From Telluribacter roseus (lineage in GTDB: Bacteria > Bacteroidota > Bacteroidia > Cytophagales > Spirosomataceae), in assembly GCF_017355915.2 (NCBI RefSeq), contig NZ_JAFEUV020000003.1:194858-258857 (forward strand): a stretch of DNA of 64,000 bases, written 5' to 3'. Positions 53,317 through 62,927 of the stretch are shown here, piece by piece. Position 1 is the first letter of the stretch; each line of letters begins with the position of its first letter. Both the position numbers and the translations under genes were made by a program. The notes beneath the pieces were generated by a model. The model had not been told where the DNA came from, did not search any database, and saw nothing but the letters and a program-made list of their open reading frames with translations.

Positions 53317-56300
53317 CTATACGGCCCCGTCGGGGACATTCCTGTCCGGGACACCAATCGGGATGGTAAAGTAAAATCTGGATCCTTTGTGCGGCTCGCT
53401 GTCTACCCAGGTAGTACCTCCGTGCCGCTTCACGATTTCGGAGGCAATGAATAGCCCCAGCCCGATACCGGGGAACGTCCTGTTGGCGGCTTCCTTTACG
53501 CGGTAGAACCGGTCAAACACCTTCTGCTGCGCTTCGTCCGACATACCTATACCGAAGTCCTGCACGCATACCGTTACTCTGTCCGGCTCGGCCTGGGTAG
53601 AGATGACTACCTCATTGGCGTCGGGTGAGTACTTGATCGCATTCGATATGAAGTTGATCAGTACCTGGCCTATGCGGTCGCGGTCGGCCTGCAGGAGCGG
53701 TACCGGCTGCAGCTTACTGACCAGCGTATGCTTGTCCGTGGTCCGCTGCAGGTCTTCTGCCACTTCCTGGACCAGCTCGTTAAGATCAATGGCTTCCTTC
53801 TGCAGCTGCAGCTGTCCCTCCGTAATACGGGTTACGTCCAGCAGGTCCTTGATCAGCTTGGTCAGGCGGTCGATCTGGGAGTCCATCTTCTGCACCAGGG
53901 CCGCCGTCGCCACATCATCCGCGTCCATCAGCATCTGGTACAGCAGCTCGGCGTAGGCTTTGATGCTGGTTACGGGGGTTTTGAGCTCGTGGCTGGCTAT
54001 GCCTATAAACTCATCCTTCTGCCTTTCCAGCATTTTGCGATCGCTGATATCCATGTTCACGCCCATCATCTGCTCGGGCTGTTCCTGCTGGTCGTAGCTG
54101 GTGTGGGTCTGGAACAGGATCCACCGGACGGAGTTGTCGGGGAGCAGCAGCCTGAACTCGAGCTTGAGGTCCTGCCGGTTGGTTACGGCCTTTCGGATGC
54201 TTTGCTGTACCTGAGCGCGATCATCGGGGTGTACAAAGGCCAGCCAGTCCTCGAAGGTGCCGCTGAAAGCGCCCTCGCCCAGGTCGTAGTCGGCATGGGC
54301 ATCTTTGGCCCATCTGACTTCGTTGCTCTTGATATTCCAGAGCCACACGCCTACGTTACCGGCCATCAGGGCCAGCTTGAGCTTGGCCTGGGTACCCTGC
54401 AGGGCTATTTCGGCCAGCTTCTGTCGGGTAATGTCGCGCTGGGTACCCCATATGCGTTTGAGGGTGCCATCCTCCACAAAGCCCACTATATTGTGCAGCG
54501 AGTACCTGGGCTGTCCGTAGCGGTCTATTTCGCGGGTTTCGGCGTCGCTCAGGCAGTAACCCGACCGCACAAAAGCCTCCATAAAGGCCAGGTGGCCACT
54601 GGTACGCGGGAGCAGGGTCTCCATCCGCAGGCCGATAACCTCACTGGCGCCGGCATAGCCGTGCATGGTGGCTATGGCGTCGTTGCACTCTTCCAGCGTA
54701 GCGTGTCTGAAGAGCGCATCTACCTGCTCAGGCACCGGCAGTTCCGTATCAATGGGCTTCAGGATCTCAAACCGCCAGATGCCTTCGGTACTGCGGGATA
54801 TGAAGTTCTGGTACCGCTCCTGACTCTTTTTAATTTGTTCAAGAGAATGTTTCTTCTCGGTGATATTAGTAGAGTAGATCGACAGGGTCTCCTCCGAAGG
54901 GTAGATGCGGTAGAGCAGCCACTCATTGAGCCGTTCATCGAAGTATTCAAACTCGACGGACGTTTTGGTCTGCATGGCTTCCAGAAGCCGGTCATGAAAC
55001 TCCGTACCCAGGTAGTCGGGTAAGGCTTCCCATAGGTTTTTGCCCAGCAGGTTCGGGCTGCCCTTGCCCAAAAACTCCTCCGCCCGCTTATTGATGTACA
55101 TGAGGTTCCAGTGGTTATCCACCGAAACAAATATATCATGGATGCTATTCAGAATGGTGGTATTAAGCCGGTGCGACCTCAGCAGGGCTTCTTCGGCTCT
55201 TTTGCGGTCGGTGATGTCTTCGATCACCAGCAGAATCTTGTTCTTGCGGTCACCCTCCTGGCCCATACGCATGGCGCTGATCAGCAGGGTCTTTTCGCCA
55301 ATGTGTGAAAATACGTGCGTCACTTCGAAGTCATCGAAGGATTTGTTGCGGGCTATGATCTCGGTAAGCTGCTTTCGCAGGCCGGGTATATCCCACTGCC
55401 TGTTGCCAATCTCGAAGAAGAAGTTGCCTTCTGTTTCTTTGGCACTTACCCTGAAGTCGGCGTAGAAAGCCCGGTTGGCGGTTTTGATGCGCAGATCGGA
55501 CGTCAGCACCACCAGGGGCTCCCGGATGGTCTCGACGATGGCCTCGCGGTACTCACCGGCCTCTTTCAGTTCTATATTGCGCTGGTACAGCTCCTCGTTG
55601 ATCGTGATCAGCTCTTCGTTGGTCGACTGCATCTCTTCCTTCGAGGTCTCGATCTCTTCGTTGATGCTCTGCAGCTCCTCGTTGGACGACAGTACCTCCT
55701 CGTTGGCCGACTGCAGCTCTTCGCGGGTCGCCTCAAACTCCTCACTCATGGACTTCATCTGCTCACGGGCCTCCCGCAGCTCCAGTTCCAGTATTTCGAT
55801 GCGGCGGTCTTTGGCATCCTTGCGGGTTTTTTGCCGCGCCGTGGCCGGTACCTGCACCGGCTTTATATCGTAGGTCTCCCTGAACAGGACCAGGAAGCAA
55901 GGCTCTTTGGCCGGGGCCTTGATGGGGACCACCTCCAGATTAACCTCGTGGACCTGATCATAAACGATAAACGGAATACCCTCTTTTTTGACGGTCTGTC
56001 CGTCTTTACGGGCCCGCTGGATCAGCCCCCTCAACTCCAGGATCAGCTCGTCGCGCACCATTTTCATCAGATGAAAACTGGCCTTGCCCGCTGCCGGATG
56101 GAGGTACTTATGCGTATCGCCGTGGAAGCGTATGATATGCAGGTCTTTGTTGACCAGCACACTGCCCGGTACGTAGCGTGCCAGCAGCAGCTTGTCGGCC
56201 TCTTTCTCTACATCTACCTCAGGCGGTTCCAGCGCGGGCCGGCCCCTGTCGAAGTCGATGTCAATAATACCCGGTACCGGACGTGCCGTGAAGTCGAAGT

Positions 56301-57792
56301 TGAGGGTGGTCTCAGCCTCCTTCTTTTTATAGATCTTCAGGTCCTGTTCTACCTGGGCAAACAAGTCAGTGGAGCTGCCAATGGTTTCGGACCGGCCCAG
56401 CAGCAGGAAGCCCGAAGGCTTGAGCGCGTAGTGAAACGCCTGCAGGATTTTCTTCTGAGGGTTCTGCTCAATGTAGATCAGCACGTTCTGGCAACTGATC
56501 AGGTCGATCCGCGAGAAGGGAGGGTCCTTGAGCAGGTTATGCGTGGCAAATATGCAGGTATCGCGCAGGGCTTTAATGACCTGATAGCCTCCGGCGGTGG
56601 GGGTAAAGAAGCGCTTAAGGCGCTGGGGCGATATCGACTGCAGGACATTCTTGGGGTAGATACCCGCCCGGGCCTTGTCGATGGCCTCGGCGTCCAGGTC
56701 GGTCGCAAAGATCTGAAACGGCGTAGTGATGGACTTGCTGCTCAGGTACTCAAACAGGCATATCGCAAACGAGTAGGCTTCCTCGCCGGTGGAGCAGGCC
56801 GGTATCCATATCCGGATCGGGTCCAGGGTTTTGCGGTCCTTCATAATAGCTAGGAATACCTTCTTCCCGAGGGCCTGAAATACATCGGGCTCCCGAAAAA
56901 AGCTCGTCACGTTGATCAGCAGGTCCTGGTACAGCAGTTCTACTTCAGCACTTTTTTCGAGCAGCAGCCTGGTGTAGTCGCCCAGGTGCTCAAAGCGGTT
57001 GAGCGCCATGCGGCGCAGGATACGCCGCTGGATAGTGGTCTGCTTGTAGAGCGAGAAGTCCACCCCGTATTTATTGAACAGCAGCAGCTGTATTTTCCTG
57101 AGTTCACTTTCGTGGCCCCGCAGCAGCTCCTCGGGCTTTTTGACCGCGTATGGTATCTTGATCAGGGCGGCCAGCTCCCGGGCTATCTGCCGGGGCGGCA
57201 GGATGTAGTCGACATGGCCGGAGTCGATGGCGCTCTGGGGCATACCCTGAAACCGGGCCGTGCCGTCCTGCGCGAAGGTAATACCGCCTTCGGCCTTGAT
57301 GGCCCTCAGTCCGGCGGTGCCGTCGGAGGCCGTCCCGGACAGTACTATACCGATGGCTTTGTTCTGGTAGACGGGGGCCAGCGCCGAAAAGAAAAAGTCG
57401 ATGGAATGATAGCCCCCCTGTGAGGTCTTTTCGCGCTCCGAAAGCGTCAGATGCCCATCCATAATACTCATAAAAGTATTGGGCGGAATCACGTAGACAT
57501 GGTTAGGCTCTACGCGCATCCGGTTGGTGACCTTATGCACGGGCATGGTCGTCTTGTTGGCGAGCAGCTCGGGCAGAACACTCTCGTGCGTAGGCGAGAG
57601 GTGCTGAATAATGACAAACGCGATACCGGTATCCGGGGGAAGGTGTTCCAGTAGTTCAGAGATAGCCTCCAGCCCGCCGGCCGAAGCACCGATGGCTGCC
57701 ACCGGAAATGGCCTGGGAGGAGCCACTTCTCTGTTTTGTTTTCCTTGGGCGGTACCTGCTTCCTCCGCCGATTCTTTATGTTCTTCTGACAT
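53317..57792 (-). CDS. CheB-CheR-PAS-histidine kinase fusion protein
   Basis: 1491 residues. Order: CheB methylesterase (~28-210; AIGASAGGLEAISELLEHLP, IQHLSPTHESVLPELL, GIVLSGTASDGTAGLRAI); CheR methyltransferase (~225-490; INVTSFFREPDVFQALGKK, IWIPACSTGEEAYSFAICL, LISCQNVLIYI); a long coiled coil with SNEELQSINEEIETSKEE-like heptads (~660-740); about four PAS-like modules; HisKA (IASHELKTPVTSIKAYAELL, phospho-His); HATPase (LINFISNAIKYSPDANEV, DFGIGMS, GIGLGLFIASEIVKRHGG). Such hybrids control stress or adaptation rather than flagellar chemotaxis. Both methyl-writing and -erasing halves look intact. The receiver at 52767 is its probable target. Confidence 0.94.
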   Translation of the reverse strand: MSEEHKESAEEAGTAQGKQNREVAPPRPFPVAAIGASAGGLEAISELLEHLPPDTGIAFVIIQHLSPTHESVLPELLANKTTMPVHKVTNRMRVEPNHVYVIPPNTFMSIMDGHLTLSEREKTSQGGYHSIDFFFSALAPVYQNKAIGIVLSGTASDGTAGLRAIKAEGGITFAQDGTARFQGMPQSAIDSGHVDYILPPRQIARELAALIKIPYAVKKPEELLRGHESELRKIQLLLFNKYGVDFSLYKQTTIQRRILRRMALNRFEHLGDYTRLLLEKSAEVELLYQDLLINVTSFFREPDVFQALGKKVFLAIMKDRKTLDPIRIWIPACSTGEEAYSFAICLFEYLSSKSITTPFQIFATDLDAEAIDKARAGIYPKNVLQSISPQRLKRFFTPTAGGYQVIKALRDTCIFATHNLLKDPPFSRIDLISCQNVLIYIEQNPQKKILQAFHYALKPSGFLLLGRSETIGSSTDLFAQVEQDLKIYKKKEAETTLNFDFTARPVPGIIDIDFDRGRPALEPPEVDVEKEADKLLLARYVPGSVLVNKDLHIIRFHGDTHKYLHPAAGKASFHLMKMVRDELILELRGLIQRARKDGQTVKKEGIPFIVYDQVHEVNLEVVPIKAPAKEPCFLVLFRETYDIKPVQVPATARQKTRKDAKDRRIEILELELREAREQMKSMSEEFEATREELQSANEEVLSSNEELQSINEEIETSKEEMQSTNEELITINEELYQRNIELKEAGEYREAIVETIREPLVVLTSDLRIKTANRAFYADFRVSAKETEGNFFFEIGNRQWDIPGLRKQLTEIIARNKSFDDFEVTHVFSHIGEKTLLISAMRMGQEGDRKNKILLVIEDITDRKRAEEALLRSHRLNTTILNSIHDIFVSVDNHWNLMYINKRAEEFLGKGSPNLLGKNLWEALPDYLGTEFHDRLLEAMQTKTSVEFEYFDERLNEWLLYRIYPSEETLSIYSTNITEKKHSLEQIKKSQERYQNFISRSTEGIWRFEILKPIDTELPVPEQVDALFRHATLEECNDAIATMHGYAGASEVIGLRMETLLPRTSGHLAFMEAFVRSGYCLSDAETREIDRYGQPRYSLHNIVGFVEDGTLKRIWGTQRDITRQKLAEIALQGTQAKLKLALMAGNVGVWLWNIKSNEVRWAKDAHADYDLGEGAFSGTFEDWLAFVHPDDRAQVQQSIRKAVTNRQDLKLEFRLLLPDNSVRWILFQTHTSYDQQEQPEQMMGVNMDISDRKMLERQKDEFIGIASHELKTPVTSIKAYAELLYQMLMDADDVATAALVQKMDSQIDRLTKLIKDLLDVTRITEGQLQLQKEAIDLNELVQEVAEDLQRTTDKHTLVSKLQPVPLLQADRDRIGQVLINFISNAIKYSPDANEVVISTQAEPDRVTVCVQDFGIGMSDEAQQKVFDRFYRVKEAANRTFPGIGLGLFIASEIVKRHGGTTWVDSEPHKGSRFYFTIPIGVPDRNVPDGAV

Positions 57793-58346
57793 TCAAATCT
57801 ATCTAAAGGTAACAGGCGCTTAGAGAGTAGGTCACTTAGTAATCACTGCGTGCAGGAGTGCCCTGCCGGAGAGATATTGACTAAGAGTGTAGCAGGGCCG
57901 GACAGCTTCCGGTTGGTTTCCTAAGGTCTAAGCGTATCTAATCTATATACTAAGCGCACAAAAAGAGTATAAGAGCAGATCAACTCTGCTATATACCTGA
58001 ATACTGCAATCGGAGAGAGGAGGAGGAACCTGTAAATATACTATAAAAACCAGACCTGTCAACAGAAAAAGACAGCGATTATCCGGGCGAGACCAGGGCA
58101 GAGATGTGGTAACAGGAATAGGAATAGGAATAGGAATAGGAAGTGGTAACAGGAATAGGAATAGGAATAGGAATAGGGCGCTCCCGGTCCCCCGCTGTGG
58201 TGGTACATACAGGTAATCCCGGTGTGGGGCTGTGGCAAATTGGGTATATCTGGCATCGGGTATATAAGCCTCATGTACAGGTCCAAAACCTCCGTGTGGC
58301 GAATAGAGTTAAGGGAGAGGTCAATTAACTTAAAACTAGTACTCCA
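57793..58346. other. Intergenic stretch with minisatellite
   Basis: Between the divergent fusion-kinase gene and the gene at 58347. Apart from the minisatellite at 58106-58177 nothing was recognised. Confidence 0.5.
58106..58177 (+). repeat. 37-bp tandem repeat with internal AGGAAT hexamers
   Basis: GTGGTAAC followed by four AGGAAT units is present twice, starting at 58106 and 58143. The nested hexamer array is of the kind that changes length by slippage. It lies about 170 bp upstream of the 58347 start. Confidence 0.85.
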
Positions 58347-58607
58347 ATGGCAACGATGGTTCACTTAGACGGTACTGATTTCATGATCAACCTGGATCAT
58401 GTGGTGGGTATCAAACGGATTCACAAGGACGGTAAATACGGTATACAGTTCATAACCATTGATTCCAGAAAGGACGTCTGGGAGTTCAGAACCCAGGATC
58501 TGAGGGACGAAACCTTTATCTCGCTGATCCATACTGATCAGGGACGGGTATTCAAGTCAGGCGATGAGGAGGTAGAGCCGGGCCAGCCGGTCGTGGGGCT
58601 CTCCTGA
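58347..58607 (+). CDS. Hypothetical small cytosolic protein
   Basis: 86 residues (MATMVHLDGTDFMINLDHVV ...), alternating beta-like segments (KYGIQFITIDSRKDVWEF) and no signal peptide. Family not recognised. It stands alone, 170 bp after a hexamer-based minisatellite and 190 bp before an EF-hand lipoprotein gene. A start at the internal ATG at 58356 is also possible. Confidence 0.6.
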   Translation: MATMVHLDGTDFMINLDHVVGIKRIHKDGKYGIQFITIDSRKDVWEFRTQDLRDETFISLIHTDQGRVFKSGDEEVEPGQPVVGLS

Positions 58608-58793
58608 CCCCGCCATGACTGACCCATACGGGCCGGTACCGGTACTGCCCGGAGGCTTAGGCACTATTTTTTGGTATATACTAACAGATACTTAATGGGT
58701 TAGCAGCAGCGGGGCTTAATCAAGGAGAAATCCACCATACCGGCTGCATGCAGGAACACCTGAAAATAAATGTTAGACAAAAAATGAAAGATC

Positions 58794-59405
58794 ATGAATA
58801 GGCCAGAAAAAAGTGTGTTGAGAGTGGTTGTGAACGGACTTTGCCTTTTTGGGCTGATGGGAATGTTTGCGTGTTCAAATAATAAAGGAAGCGAAGAAAG
58901 CGAGATGGCCTCGGAGGGCGCTGCTACCGCCGAATCCTGGGACAACGAACGGTTTTACAATGATTTTTCTTCGAACAACTACTTTAAGGTATGGGACCAA
59001 AACGGGGACACCTTCCTGGATGATAATGAGTACCTTCAGGGGGAATACCGAAACTACGATACCAACCGGGACAACCAGGTAGACCAGGAGGAATGGCGTA
59101 CCGCCCACGGTGTATACGGACGTGATACAGTAGGCTGGGCCGACTGGGATATTGATGCCAGCAAATTCCTGGATGACCAGGAGTACGGTGCCGGCTTCAA
59201 CCGGGCCGGTTGGGTTCGGGCCTGGGACAGCGATGGTGACGGCCGGTTGAGTGACCGGGAGTTCAGCGCTGGTATGTTCAAGCAGTTTGACCGGAATGGT
59301 GATGGTCAACTCGATGCCGAGGAGCGTCGGGCCTTCCAGAACTACCAGCAAAGATGGGGTGGATCTGCTAACGGAGGCGGTACTACTACCACACCCAGCA
59401 AGTAA
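58794..59405 (+). CDS. EF-hand calcium-binding lipoprotein
   Basis: 203 residues. Lipoprotein leader with lipobox GMFACS. Five EF-hand-type loops follow at regular spacing: DQNGDTFLDDNE, DTNRDNQVDQEE, DIDASKFLDDQE, DSDGDGRLSDRE and DRNGDGQLDAEE. The third loop has lost canonical residues (Ala/Ser/Lys where Asp/Gly is usual), the others look Ca2+-competent. The tail is Gly/Thr-rich. Probably an envelope calcium-binding protein; physiological role unknown. A GC-rich hairpin at 59439-59468 follows. Confidence 0.87.
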   Translation: MNRPEKSVLRVVVNGLCLFGLMGMFACSNNKGSEESEMASEGAATAESWDNERFYNDFSSNNYFKVWDQNGDTFLDDNEYLQGEYRNYDTNRDNQVDQEEWRTAHGVYGRDTVGWADWDIDASKFLDDQEYGAGFNRAGWVRAWDSDGDGRLSDREFSAGMFKQFDRNGDGQLDAEERRAFQNYQQRWGGSANGGGTTTTPSK

Positions 59406-59438
59406 TACCTTATACGTACCTGATTAAATACACTTCAG

Positions 59439-59468
59439 ACGCCCAGGCTCCACCGGAGTCCGGGCGTT
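59439..59468 (+). terminator. Terminator-like hairpin after EF-hand gene
   Basis: GACGCCC...GGGCGTTT stem with an inner GGCTCC/GGAGTCC pairing; short T-tract. Confidence 0.55.
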
Positions 59469-59624
59469 TGGCTTTGTACAGGAGTAAGACTACTACTAAA
59501 GGTCTCCGCCTCACCTGAGACTACGTGATTAGATAGCTGCTACAAAGTATAGTTGGGTAAAATCTGCTTTTCTTAAAAAAGTCGCCTGCCCGGTAGCAGG
59601 TACCTGGTAGCTAGTCTTGTACGT

Positions 59625-62096
59625 ATGAAAAAAATATTAGTAGGTTGTCTGTTATTGGTTTCATTTGGCCTTTTTGCCCAGAGTTATACGCTTCCCACCG
59701 CCGCCCGTACCATTCCCTTTAATAACGGCTGGCTGTTTATAAAGGACAGTACCGCGCGGGCCGAGCAGCCGGGCCACAACGACGCCCACTGGCGCCGGGT
59801 AGACCTGCCCCACGACTGGAGCATCGAAGACCTGCCCAACCAGCGGCCCGGTCAGGTCTTCGGCCCCTTTGACCGCTCTAGTATTGGCGCGCACAACACG
59901 GGATTCACCGTGGGCGGCACGGGCTGGTACCGCAAGCGATTCAGGACCGGGCCGGCCCAGCAGAACAAGCGGATTACCATCCATTTTGACGGAGTACACA
60001 TGAACTCCGACGTATGGCTCAACGGCCACCACCTGGGTTTTCACCCCTATGGCTATACGCCCTTCCACTACGACCTGACTCCCTACCTCCGGCCCGCCGG
60101 CCAGGACAATGTACTGGCGGTACGGGTACGCAATTGGGGCAAAAACTCCCGCTGGTACAGCGGCTCGGGTATCTACCGGCACGTGTGGCTTACGGCTACC
60201 GATCCGGTACACGTGGCTCCGGGGGGCGTATTCGTCACCACGCCTGAGGTATCGGAGCAGCAGGCTACGGTACAGGTGCAGGCCCAGATTACCAATCAGC
60301 AAACTACTACAAGTACCATTACCCTTACGACCACGCTGGTAGCTCCGGATGGTAAAACCGTAGGGCGGAGCCAGCGCAGCCTGACCCTTGACGCGAATGC
60401 CTCCGCTACCGATACCCAGCGCCTCACGCTCACCAACCCGGTCCTGTGGTCGGTGGATAGTCCCCGGCTGGATAGTCCCGGGCTGGATGGCCCCGGGCTG
60501 TACAAGGCCATTACCGAAGTCAGATCCGGTAGCCGCGTACTCGACCGCGTCGAGACCCCTTTCGGCGTCCGGAGCATCCGGTTCAGTAGTACGGAGGGCT
60601 TCCTGCTCAACGGCAAACGGCTCCTGCTCAAGGGCGGCTGTATCCACCACGACAACGGCCCGCTGGGCGCGGTAGCCATTGACCGGGCCGAGGAGCGCAA
60701 GATTGAAATCCTGAAAAAGAACGGCTTCAATGCCATCCGCTCCAGCCATAATCCGCCCTCGCAGGCTCTGCTCGACGCCTGCGACCGCCTGGGCATGCTG
60801 GTGATCAACGAGGCCTTTGATATGTGGCAGGTCCCCAAAAATCCGCAGGACTACCACCTGTATTTTAAAGAGTGGTGGCAGAAAGACCTCGAGGCCCTTA
60901 TCCTGCGTGACCGCAACCATCCTTCGGTCATCCTATGGAGCATCGGCAACGAGATACCCGAGCGGGTAGATAGTACCGGCCTGCGCATCACCCGCCAATT
61001 GATCGACCTGGCCCACCGGCTGGACCCGACGCGCCCGACTACCGAAGCCATCTGCGGGTTCTGGGAACCCATGAACAAGGGCAGGCAGTGGCGTGACACC
61101 GCTCCGGCCTTTGCCCTGCTGGATGTGGGAGGCTACAACTACATGTGGCAGCACTACGAGTCTGACCACCAGCAACACCCCGACCGGATCATGCTCGGGA
61201 CGGAGTCATTTGCTAAGGAAGCACTCGAAAACTGGAATAAGGTAGAGAAGCACCCGTATGTGATCGGCGATTTTGTGTGGACGGCCATGGACTACCTGGG
61301 CGAAGCCTCCATCGGGCATACCGTCCTGAGCAACCAGAAGGACAGCCCCATCCTGGGGTGGCCGTGGTTTAACGGCTGGTGCGGGGACATTGACCTCATT
61401 GGCCACAAAAAGCCGCAGTCGTACTACCGTGATGTGGTATGGCGGCAGAGTCCCATTGCCCTGGCGGTACACCAGCCCATCCCGGAGGGCCTGACGGAAG
61501 TAGTCAGCAAGTGGGGTTGGCCCGAGGAGCTACCCAGCTGGACCTGGCCCGGCGCCGAAGGCAAACCCCTGCAGGTGCGGGTATTTTCGAGGGCACCCCG
61601 GGTACGCCTGACCCTCAACGGCAAGCCTATCGGAGAGCAGGCCATCGCCGACACCAGCATTACGGCCCTCTTTGAGGTACCCTACCAGCCGGGCGTCCTG
61701 AAAGCCGTGAATGTAGTGGATGGAAAAGAAACCGAATCGGTAGTACTGACCACGGTGGGTGCCCCAAAGCAGCTGCGGCTCACGGCCGACCGCCCCACCA
61801 TCCGGGCCAGCCGCAACGACCTGTCGTACGTGACGGTGGAGGTAGTGGATGAGCAGGGGCAGGTAGTACCCGGCGCCGAGGTACCCGTGCAGTTTGCGCT
61901 GAGCGGAGCCGGTGAACTGGCCGCCGTCGGCAACGCCAATCCTACCGACGTCTCGAGCTTCCAGAAGCCGCAGAAGAATACCTTCCGGGGCAGAGCGCTG
62001 GCCATTATCCGTCCTGTCGAAAAGCCGGGCACCATTACCCTCAAAGCCACGGCACCCGGACTGGCACCAGCCACCCTTACGGTCACTACGAAGTAA
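59625..62096 (+). CDS. Glycoside hydrolase family 2 protein (beta-galactosidase type), secreted
   Basis: 823 residues. Signal peptide MKKILVGCLLLVSFGLFAQ. N-terminal sugar-binding sandwich (WRRVDLPHDWSIEDLP, FDGVHMNSDVWLNGHHLG), Ig-like domain, TIM barrel with the acid/base Glu in VILWSIGNEIPE and the nucleophile Glu in RIMLGTESFAKE, then one or two C-terminal Ig-like domains (VTVEVVDEQGQVVPGAEVPV). Likely a periplasmic exo-beta-galactosidase or related GH2 activity (beta-mannosidase and beta-glucuronidase belong to the same family). It stands alone without SusCD genes. Confidence 0.92.
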   Translation: MKKILVGCLLLVSFGLFAQSYTLPTAARTIPFNNGWLFIKDSTARAEQPGHNDAHWRRVDLPHDWSIEDLPNQRPGQVFGPFDRSSIGAHNTGFTVGGTGWYRKRFRTGPAQQNKRITIHFDGVHMNSDVWLNGHHLGFHPYGYTPFHYDLTPYLRPAGQDNVLAVRVRNWGKNSRWYSGSGIYRHVWLTATDPVHVAPGGVFVTTPEVSEQQATVQVQAQITNQQTTTSTITLTTTLVAPDGKTVGRSQRSLTLDANASATDTQRLTLTNPVLWSVDSPRLDSPGLDGPGLYKAITEVRSGSRVLDRVETPFGVRSIRFSSTEGFLLNGKRLLLKGGCIHHDNGPLGAVAIDRAEERKIEILKKNGFNAIRSSHNPPSQALLDACDRLGMLVINEAFDMWQVPKNPQDYHLYFKEWWQKDLEALILRDRNHPSVILWSIGNEIPERVDSTGLRITRQLIDLAHRLDPTRPTTEAICGFWEPMNKGRQWRDTAPAFALLDVGGYNYMWQHYESDHQQHPDRIMLGTESFAKEALENWNKVEKHPYVIGDFVWTAMDYLGEASIGHTVLSNQKDSPILGWPWFNGWCGDIDLIGHKKPQSYYRDVVWRQSPIALAVHQPIPEGLTEVVSKWGWPEELPSWTWPGAEGKPLQVRVFSRAPRVRLTLNGKPIGEQAIADTSITALFEVPYQPGVLKAVNVVDGKETESVVLTTVGAPKQLRLTADRPTIRASRNDLSYVTVEVVDEQGQVVPGAEVPVQFALSGAGELAAVGNANPTDVSSFQKPQKNTFRGRALAIIRPVEKPGTITLKATAPGLAPATLTVTTK

Positions 62097-62171
62097 GGAG
62101 CCTCCGGTGATAACACTTTGGGCCGCAAACGGATTGTATAGGTATATAGCCACCTTTAAATACATATAGCG

Positions 62172-62402
62172 ATGCAGGACCAGGATAAGCCTAAGGATAA
62201 AGAGGAGGAGCGCGTAGAGTCCACCAAAGGTCAGGAAGCCGACTCTGCCGGTACTCCTGCGAACGCCGATCAGGGAAGTAGTGTGGAGAGTGCCGATATA
62301 CTACTGTCCAGCCGCATCCAGCGCGGCATATTCGGCGCTAACGATGTGGATTACGAGGACCTGAAGCGTGAAGAAGAGGAGAACCCCGAGAAGGACGCTT
62401 AG
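62172..62402 (+). CDS. Hypothetical small acidic protein
   Basis: 76 residues, strongly hydrophilic (KPKDKEEERVESTKG, then YEDLKREEEENPEKDA), probably disordered. No family recognised. 75 bp downstream of the GH2 gene and possibly in its transcript. Confidence 0.55.
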   Translation: MQDQDKPKDKEEERVESTKGQEADSAGTPANADQGSSVESADILLSSRIQRGIFGANDVDYEDLKREEEENPEKDA

Positions 62403-62523
62403 TGGCGGTACTTTATTACAACTAAGGTACTTAGGTAGCCGCCGGATTTTACCGTACGGTAGCTACCTACCAACAGGTTTTGCTTTACTTGCCGGTACTC
62501 ATCCACCATAACACCAACTACCC

Positions 62524-62886
62524 ATGAAGCGATTGTACTATCTGCTTTGGCTGGGGCTGTTCTTCGCGGCCTCCTGTACCCGACAAGATAAAGACGTCTT
62601 TCCCCGGGACTCTACCTACTTCCTGGGCGCCTGGGAAGTAAGTAACAAAGTCAATGTAGAGAGTAGTGGCTCTTTCAGAGCAATACTTACCTTTTTAGAG
62701 AACGAAACCTTCACGACCAATCTCAATACAGATACAGGTCCCTTAACTTACAAGTGGTCGTATGACGAGTCCAACCAGGAGCTAACTCTTAAAGATGAAG
62801 CCTATCAGGTGGTCCTGATGGAGAAGAACCAATTTTCTATCAGATCCTCTTATTCGGGAAACGTTCTTAGCTATATCCGAAAGTAG
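62524..62886 (+). CDS. Lipocalin-like lipoprotein
   Basis: 120 residues. Lipobox AASC at Cys18-19 (FFAASCTRQDK). The mature part is a small beta-barrel-like domain (FLGAWEVSNKVNV, LTFLENETFTTNLN, YKWSYDESNQELTLKD) typical of lipocalin-like/DUF4923-type Bacteroidota lipoproteins. Ligand unknown. Convergent with the transposase at 62928. Confidence 0.75.
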   Translation: MKRLYYLLWLGLFFAASCTRQDKDVFPRDSTYFLGAWEVSNKVNVESSGSFRAILTFLENETFTTNLNTDTGPLTYKWSYDESNQELTLKDEAYQVVLMEKNQFSIRSSYSGNVLSYIRK

Positions 62887-62927
62887 CGCCTGATGCAAAT
62901 GGTGGTGTTGTCACCGCCAGAAGGTGT

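Noticed and set aside
53728-55023. 431-codon plus-strand open frame
   Set aside because: Antisense shadow of the same kinase gene, with no family resemblance.
55315-56853. 512-codon plus-strand open frame
   Set aside because: It lies wholly antisense to the CheB-CheR-kinase gene; its Leu/Gln/Gly/Asp-rich composition is typical of a shadow of a G+C-rich coding strand.
58059-58364. Minus-strand ORF with SYSYSY and FLFLFL stretches
   Set aside because: It is the translation of the AGGAAT minisatellite, not a gene.
59661-60920. 419-codon minus-strand open frame
   Set aside because: Antisense to the GH2 gene, Val/Gly/Ala-rich with no motifs.
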